From: Methylophilaceae bacterium UBA6140
GTDB taxonomy: Bacteria > Pseudomonadota > Gammaproteobacteria > Burkholderiales > Methylophilaceae
Assembly (NCBI GenBank): GCA_002423265.1
Contig: DIVE01000102.1
Location: 26,590-33,906 of the forward strand
Length of the DNA stretch: 7,317 nucleotides
Reading direction: 5' to 3'
The notes under the pieces were generated by a model, which saw only the letters and a program-made list of their open reading frames with translations, was not told the origin of the DNA and did not search any database. How positions within the stretch are numbered: the first letter of the stretch is position 1; every line of letters begins with the position of its first letter. Below, in pieces: positions 5,122-7,317 of this stretch. A program made the position numbers and the translations under genes.

Positions 5122-7080
5122 ATGAGCAGCCCTAACTATGTGCATCGTATTCGCAGCGCGCGTGAACAATTGCTCGACCATGGCGAGGTTCCCGAAGGAT
5201 TGCTGCCCGACCCGATTCAGCGCTCATGGGAGCGTTGTCTGGAAACCGGACTCAGCGTCAAACTGCGGCCGGAAACCGAGCCTGCTGCGCTCAATCAACT
5301 GAATGAATTGCGTGAACGCAACTCGCGCCTGCTGACGCAGGCTCAGCCGGAGATGGAAAGCCTTTATTCGCATATCTCCGGCACGCAAAGTATGGTGATT
5401 CTCAGCGATGCGGACGGCACCATTCTTCATGCGCTGGGTGATCAGGAGTTCATGAGCAAGGCGCAGCGCGTTGCTCTGCAGCCGGGTTTCAGCTGGCGCG
5501 AGGATGTTTCCGGCACCAATGCGATCGGTACCGCGTTGATCGAGAAGAACCCCGTATTCGTCATGGGGGCTGAGCACTATTTCGAAGAGAATGCATTTCT
5601 CAACTGTTCGGCTTCGCCGATTCTTGATCCCCACGGCAGTGTCATCGGCGTACTCGATCTCTCCGGCGACCATCGGCAGCCGCAGGAACATACGATGGCG
5701 CTGGTGCGCATGTCGGCCTTGATGATCGAGAACCGCCTGTTCAATGCCAATTTCGCCACCGATGTCACCATCCGCTTTCATACCCGGCCGGAATTCATCG
5801 GTACTTTATGGGAGGGTATCGCCGTGTTCTCGCCCGACGGAAAGCTGCTGGCGATCAATCGTACCGGCGCATTCCAGCTCGGCATTAACGAGCAAAAGGT
5901 GGCAGGCATCGAATTCGACCATCTGTTCGAAATGACGCTGCCCGCATTCCTCGATACGGCGCGACGCGGACTGTCGACACACGCTAACCTGGTGCTGAAG
6001 AACGGCTTGCGCTTGCATGTGAAAGCCGATCCCGGCATGCACACGCTGGCCTCGGCGATCTCGATGCCGGCAACAAAAGACGAGGCGCAGCGGCGCAGGC
6101 TGGAAGCGGAACGTGCTGACCTGCAAGCGCGGATGCAGGATCCGTTGACGCTGCTCGATACCGGAGACGTCATGCTGCAAAAAACCATTGTGCGGGCGCG
6201 CAAGGCACTCGGCCATGACATCCCGATCCTGATCGAAGGCGAAACCGGAACCGGCAAGGAGCTGTTGGCCAAGGCCATACACGAATCCGGCAAGCGCAAA
6301 CAGGGTGCGTTCGTCGCCATCAACTGCGCTTCGATTCCGGAGGGCCTGATCGAGTCAGAGTTGTTTGGCCACGAAGAGGGCGCTTTCACCGGCGCCCGCC
6401 GTCGCGGAGCGGTAGGACGTATCCAGCAGGCGCATGGCGGTACGCTTTTTCTCGATGAAGTGGGCGAAATGCCGTTTGCCTTGCAGGCCAGGTTGTTGCG
6501 GGTGATTCAGGAGCGCGAAATCGTGCCGCTCGGTAGCAGCAAGCGCATCAATGTCGATATTTCCATTATCGCTGCGACCAATCAGCGTCTGCGCGAACGG
6601 GTCAAACTTGGCGCGTTTCGCGAAGATTTATATTACCGGCTCAACGGTTTGCGTCTCATCTTACCGCCCTTGCGCGAACGCAGCGACCTTGCTGCGCTGA
6701 TCAAGCGCATTCTGCAGGAACATCTGGGCAGGATGGATGTTGTCGTCGATGAAGAGGTGTTGCGTTTGATGCGTCTGCATCCCTGGCGCGGCAATGTGCG
6801 GCAGCTTTTCAATGTGCTGCGTTCGGCGATGGTTTTCATGGAAGACAGTACGCTGAAGGCGCAACACCTGCCGGAAGATTTTTTTGAAGAGCTGGAAAAC
6901 ATGGATGCCGCAGAAGCGCCGTTCATCAAGCTCGACAACGCCAGCATGGTCAACGCCGAGGCCGCGCTCATCAGGCATGCGCTCAACACACATGGGGGCA
7001 ATATGGCTGCCGCTGCGCGGCAGCTCGGCATCAGTCGCGCCACCATTTATCGCAAGGCCAAACATCTGCAGCTGATTTAA
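5122..7080 (+). CDS. Sigma54-dependent AcoR-family transcriptional activator
   Basis: A 652-residue enhancer-binding protein that uses ATP hydrolysis to open sigma54 promoters. The N-terminus carries IQRSWERCLETGL (32-44), typical of the AcoR family. A GAF-type sensory domain spans roughly 75-205 (DVSGTNAIGTALIE, then NCSASPILDPHGSVIGVLDL), and a PAS-like domain about 222-305. The AAA+ domain (about 340-570) has Walker A GETGTGKE (373-380), the sigma54-contacting GAFTGA loop (420-425), Walker B TLFLDE (441-446), and FREDLYYRL with HPWRGNVRQL (553-562). A Fis-type helix-turn-helix ends the protein (NMAAAARQLGISRATIYRKA, 627-646). No receiver domain is present, so it probably senses a small molecule directly. 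The Shine-Dalgarno is weak. It is divergent from exaC, its likely target. AcoR orthology for acetoin is not shown, since no acoABC genes are in view. Confidence 0.92.
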   Translation: MSSPNYVHRIRSAREQLLDHGEVPEGLLPDPIQRSWERCLETGLSVKLRPETEPAALNQLNELRERNSRLLTQAQPEMESLYSHISGTQSMVILSDADGTILHALGDQEFMSKAQRVALQPGFSWREDVSGTNAIGTALIEKNPVFVMGAEHYFEENAFLNCSASPILDPHGSVIGVLDLSGDHRQPQEHTMALVRMSALMIENRLFNANFATDVTIRFHTRPEFIGTLWEGIAVFSPDGKLLAINRTGAFQLGINEQKVAGIEFDHLFEMTLPAFLDTARRGLSTHANLVLKNGLRLHVKADPGMHTLASAISMPATKDEAQRRRLEAERADLQARMQDPLTLLDTGDVMLQKTIVRARKALGHDIPILIEGETGTGKELLAKAIHESGKRKQGAFVAINCASIPEGLIESELFGHEEGAFTGARRRGAVGRIQQAHGGTLFLDEVGEMPFALQARLLRVIQEREIVPLGSSKRINVDISIIAATNQRLRERVKLGAFREDLYYRLNGLRLILPPLRERSDLAALIKRILQEHLGRMDVVVDEEVLRLMRLHPWRGNVRQLFNVLRSAMVFMEDSTLKAQHLPEDFFEELENMDAAEAPFIKLDNASMVNAEAALIRHALNTHGGNMAAAARQLGISRATIYRKAKHLQLI

Positions 7081-7086
7081 AAACGC

Positions 7087-7102
7087 CCCGGCATGCGCCG
7101 GG
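7087..7102. terminator. GC-rich hairpin after the activator gene
   Basis: CCCGGC-ATGC-GCCGGG forms a perfect 6-bp stem starting 7 bases past the activator stop. On the plus strand no T-run follows, so it is not a standard intrinsic terminator in that direction. On the minus strand GCGTTTTTAAAT follows, which would suit transcripts coming from the right. It may protect the activator mRNA 3' end. Confidence 0.4.
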
Positions 7103-7144
7103 TCGGGCGGAAACAGGTAATATAGCACCCGTTATATATAGATA

Positions 7145-7184
7145 AATATAGACCATGGCTTTTGCGTGTATCTGTGGCTATATT
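7145..7184. repeat. Inverted repeat AATATAGaCC / GGCTATATT in AT-rich leader
   Basis: Nine paired bases with one bulge are separated by 22 bases, in the AT-rich gap before the partial gene at 7214. The right arm contains a TATATT that could be a -10 box (7179-7184), but no matching -35 is clear. It could be an operator pair or chance in AT-rich DNA. The rest of 7103-7213 holds no gene. Confidence 0.3.
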
Positions 7185-7213
7185 CGTAAGGTTTGTCATC
7201 AAGGGAGAAGCTC

Positions 7214-7317
7214 ATGAAACAGAATAAAATTTTCCGCAATCTGCTTTGCCTGGCAATGCTGGGCATGTCAGCGCAGGCGGGCGCAGAAAGTACGGATGCC
7301 GAGACGCGTATCAAGGC
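7214..7317 (+). CDS. Exported protein of unknown family, N-terminal part
   Basis: The first 34 residues are visible before the window ends. They begin MKQNKIFRNLLCLAMLGMSA and continue QAGAES, a typical Sec signal peptide: basic start, hydrophobic core of about 10 residues, and small residues AQA or AGA before a probable cleavage near residue 24. The mature start, STDAETRIK, is charged and could begin a helix or coiled coil, as in some outer-membrane porins, but this is too little to name a family. GGGAGAAG ends about 3-4 bases before the ATG and supports the start. It is probably periplasmic or outer-membrane. It is co-oriented with the activator but separated by 133 bp with its own AT-rich upstream region, so it is likely a separate unit. 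Confidence 0.75.
   Translation, partial: MKQNKIFRNLLCLAMLGMSAQAGAESTDAETRIK

Noticed and set aside
7103..7213. sigma54 promoter for the exported-protein gene
   Set aside because: TGGC occurs at 7155 and 7175 but no GC follows at the required 10-base spacing in either case.
1..7317. CRISPR array, tRNA, rRNA, insertion sequence or phage genes
   Set aside because: I saw no regularly spaced repeats, no cloverleaf, no rRNA signature and no transposase- or integrase-like protein; the genes are ordinary metabolic and regulatory ones.

Overview
The window comes from a Gram-negative proteobacterium, most likely a betaproteobacterium. That rests on protein character and gene order only; no rRNA or other phylogenetic marker is present. 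Coding DNA looks moderately GC-rich, and two intergenic stretches (about 4900-5065 and 7110-7200) are clearly AT-rich. Seven genes are supported, two of them cut by the window edges.

Left block (1-2044, minus strand): a molybdenum-cofactor cluster in the order moaA > fdhD > mobA. MoaA makes the first pterin intermediate, FdhD delivers sulfur to the cofactor destined for formate dehydrogenase, and MobA (only its N-terminus is present) attaches GMP to give the bis-MGD form that formate dehydrogenases use. fdhD and mobA overlap by ATGA. Divergent from moaA is a 116-residue single-domain ModE-type winged-helix protein (2177-2527), a plausible local regulator lacking the molybdate-binding half of classical ModE. 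Back-to-back sigma70-like promoters fit in the shared gap.

Middle block (2556-4890, minus strand): an ExaC/AcoD/AldB-type NAD-dependent aldehyde dehydrogenase, followed after about 440 bp by a cysteine-containing DUF779 protein. The gap holds a canonical intrinsic terminator (2980-3016), other strong hairpins, and a structured block that I cannot assign to a gene.

Right block (4891-7080): a divergent AcoR-family sigma54-dependent activator (GAF, PAS-like, AAA+, Fis-type HTH). The 231-bp divergent region has the full layout expected for control of the dehydrogenase: a -24/-12 promoter facing exaC, an IHF-like site, and three TGAGACA direct repeats about 110-145 bp upstream of the predicted start. 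The repeats also surround the activator's own -10 box, suggesting autorepression. The inferred logic is that aldehyde, or the alcohol or ketone that gives rise to it, is sensed by the GAF/PAS region. The activator and sigma54 then switch on aldehyde dehydrogenase, possibly with the DUF779 partner.

The right edge (7214-7317) starts an exported protein of unknown family behind an AT-rich leader. No mobile element, CRISPR array, tRNA or rRNA was seen. The most interesting elements are the enhancer-type promoter, the orphan terminator with its structured region, the DUF779 partner, the one-domain ModE and the single-cysteine FdhD loop.
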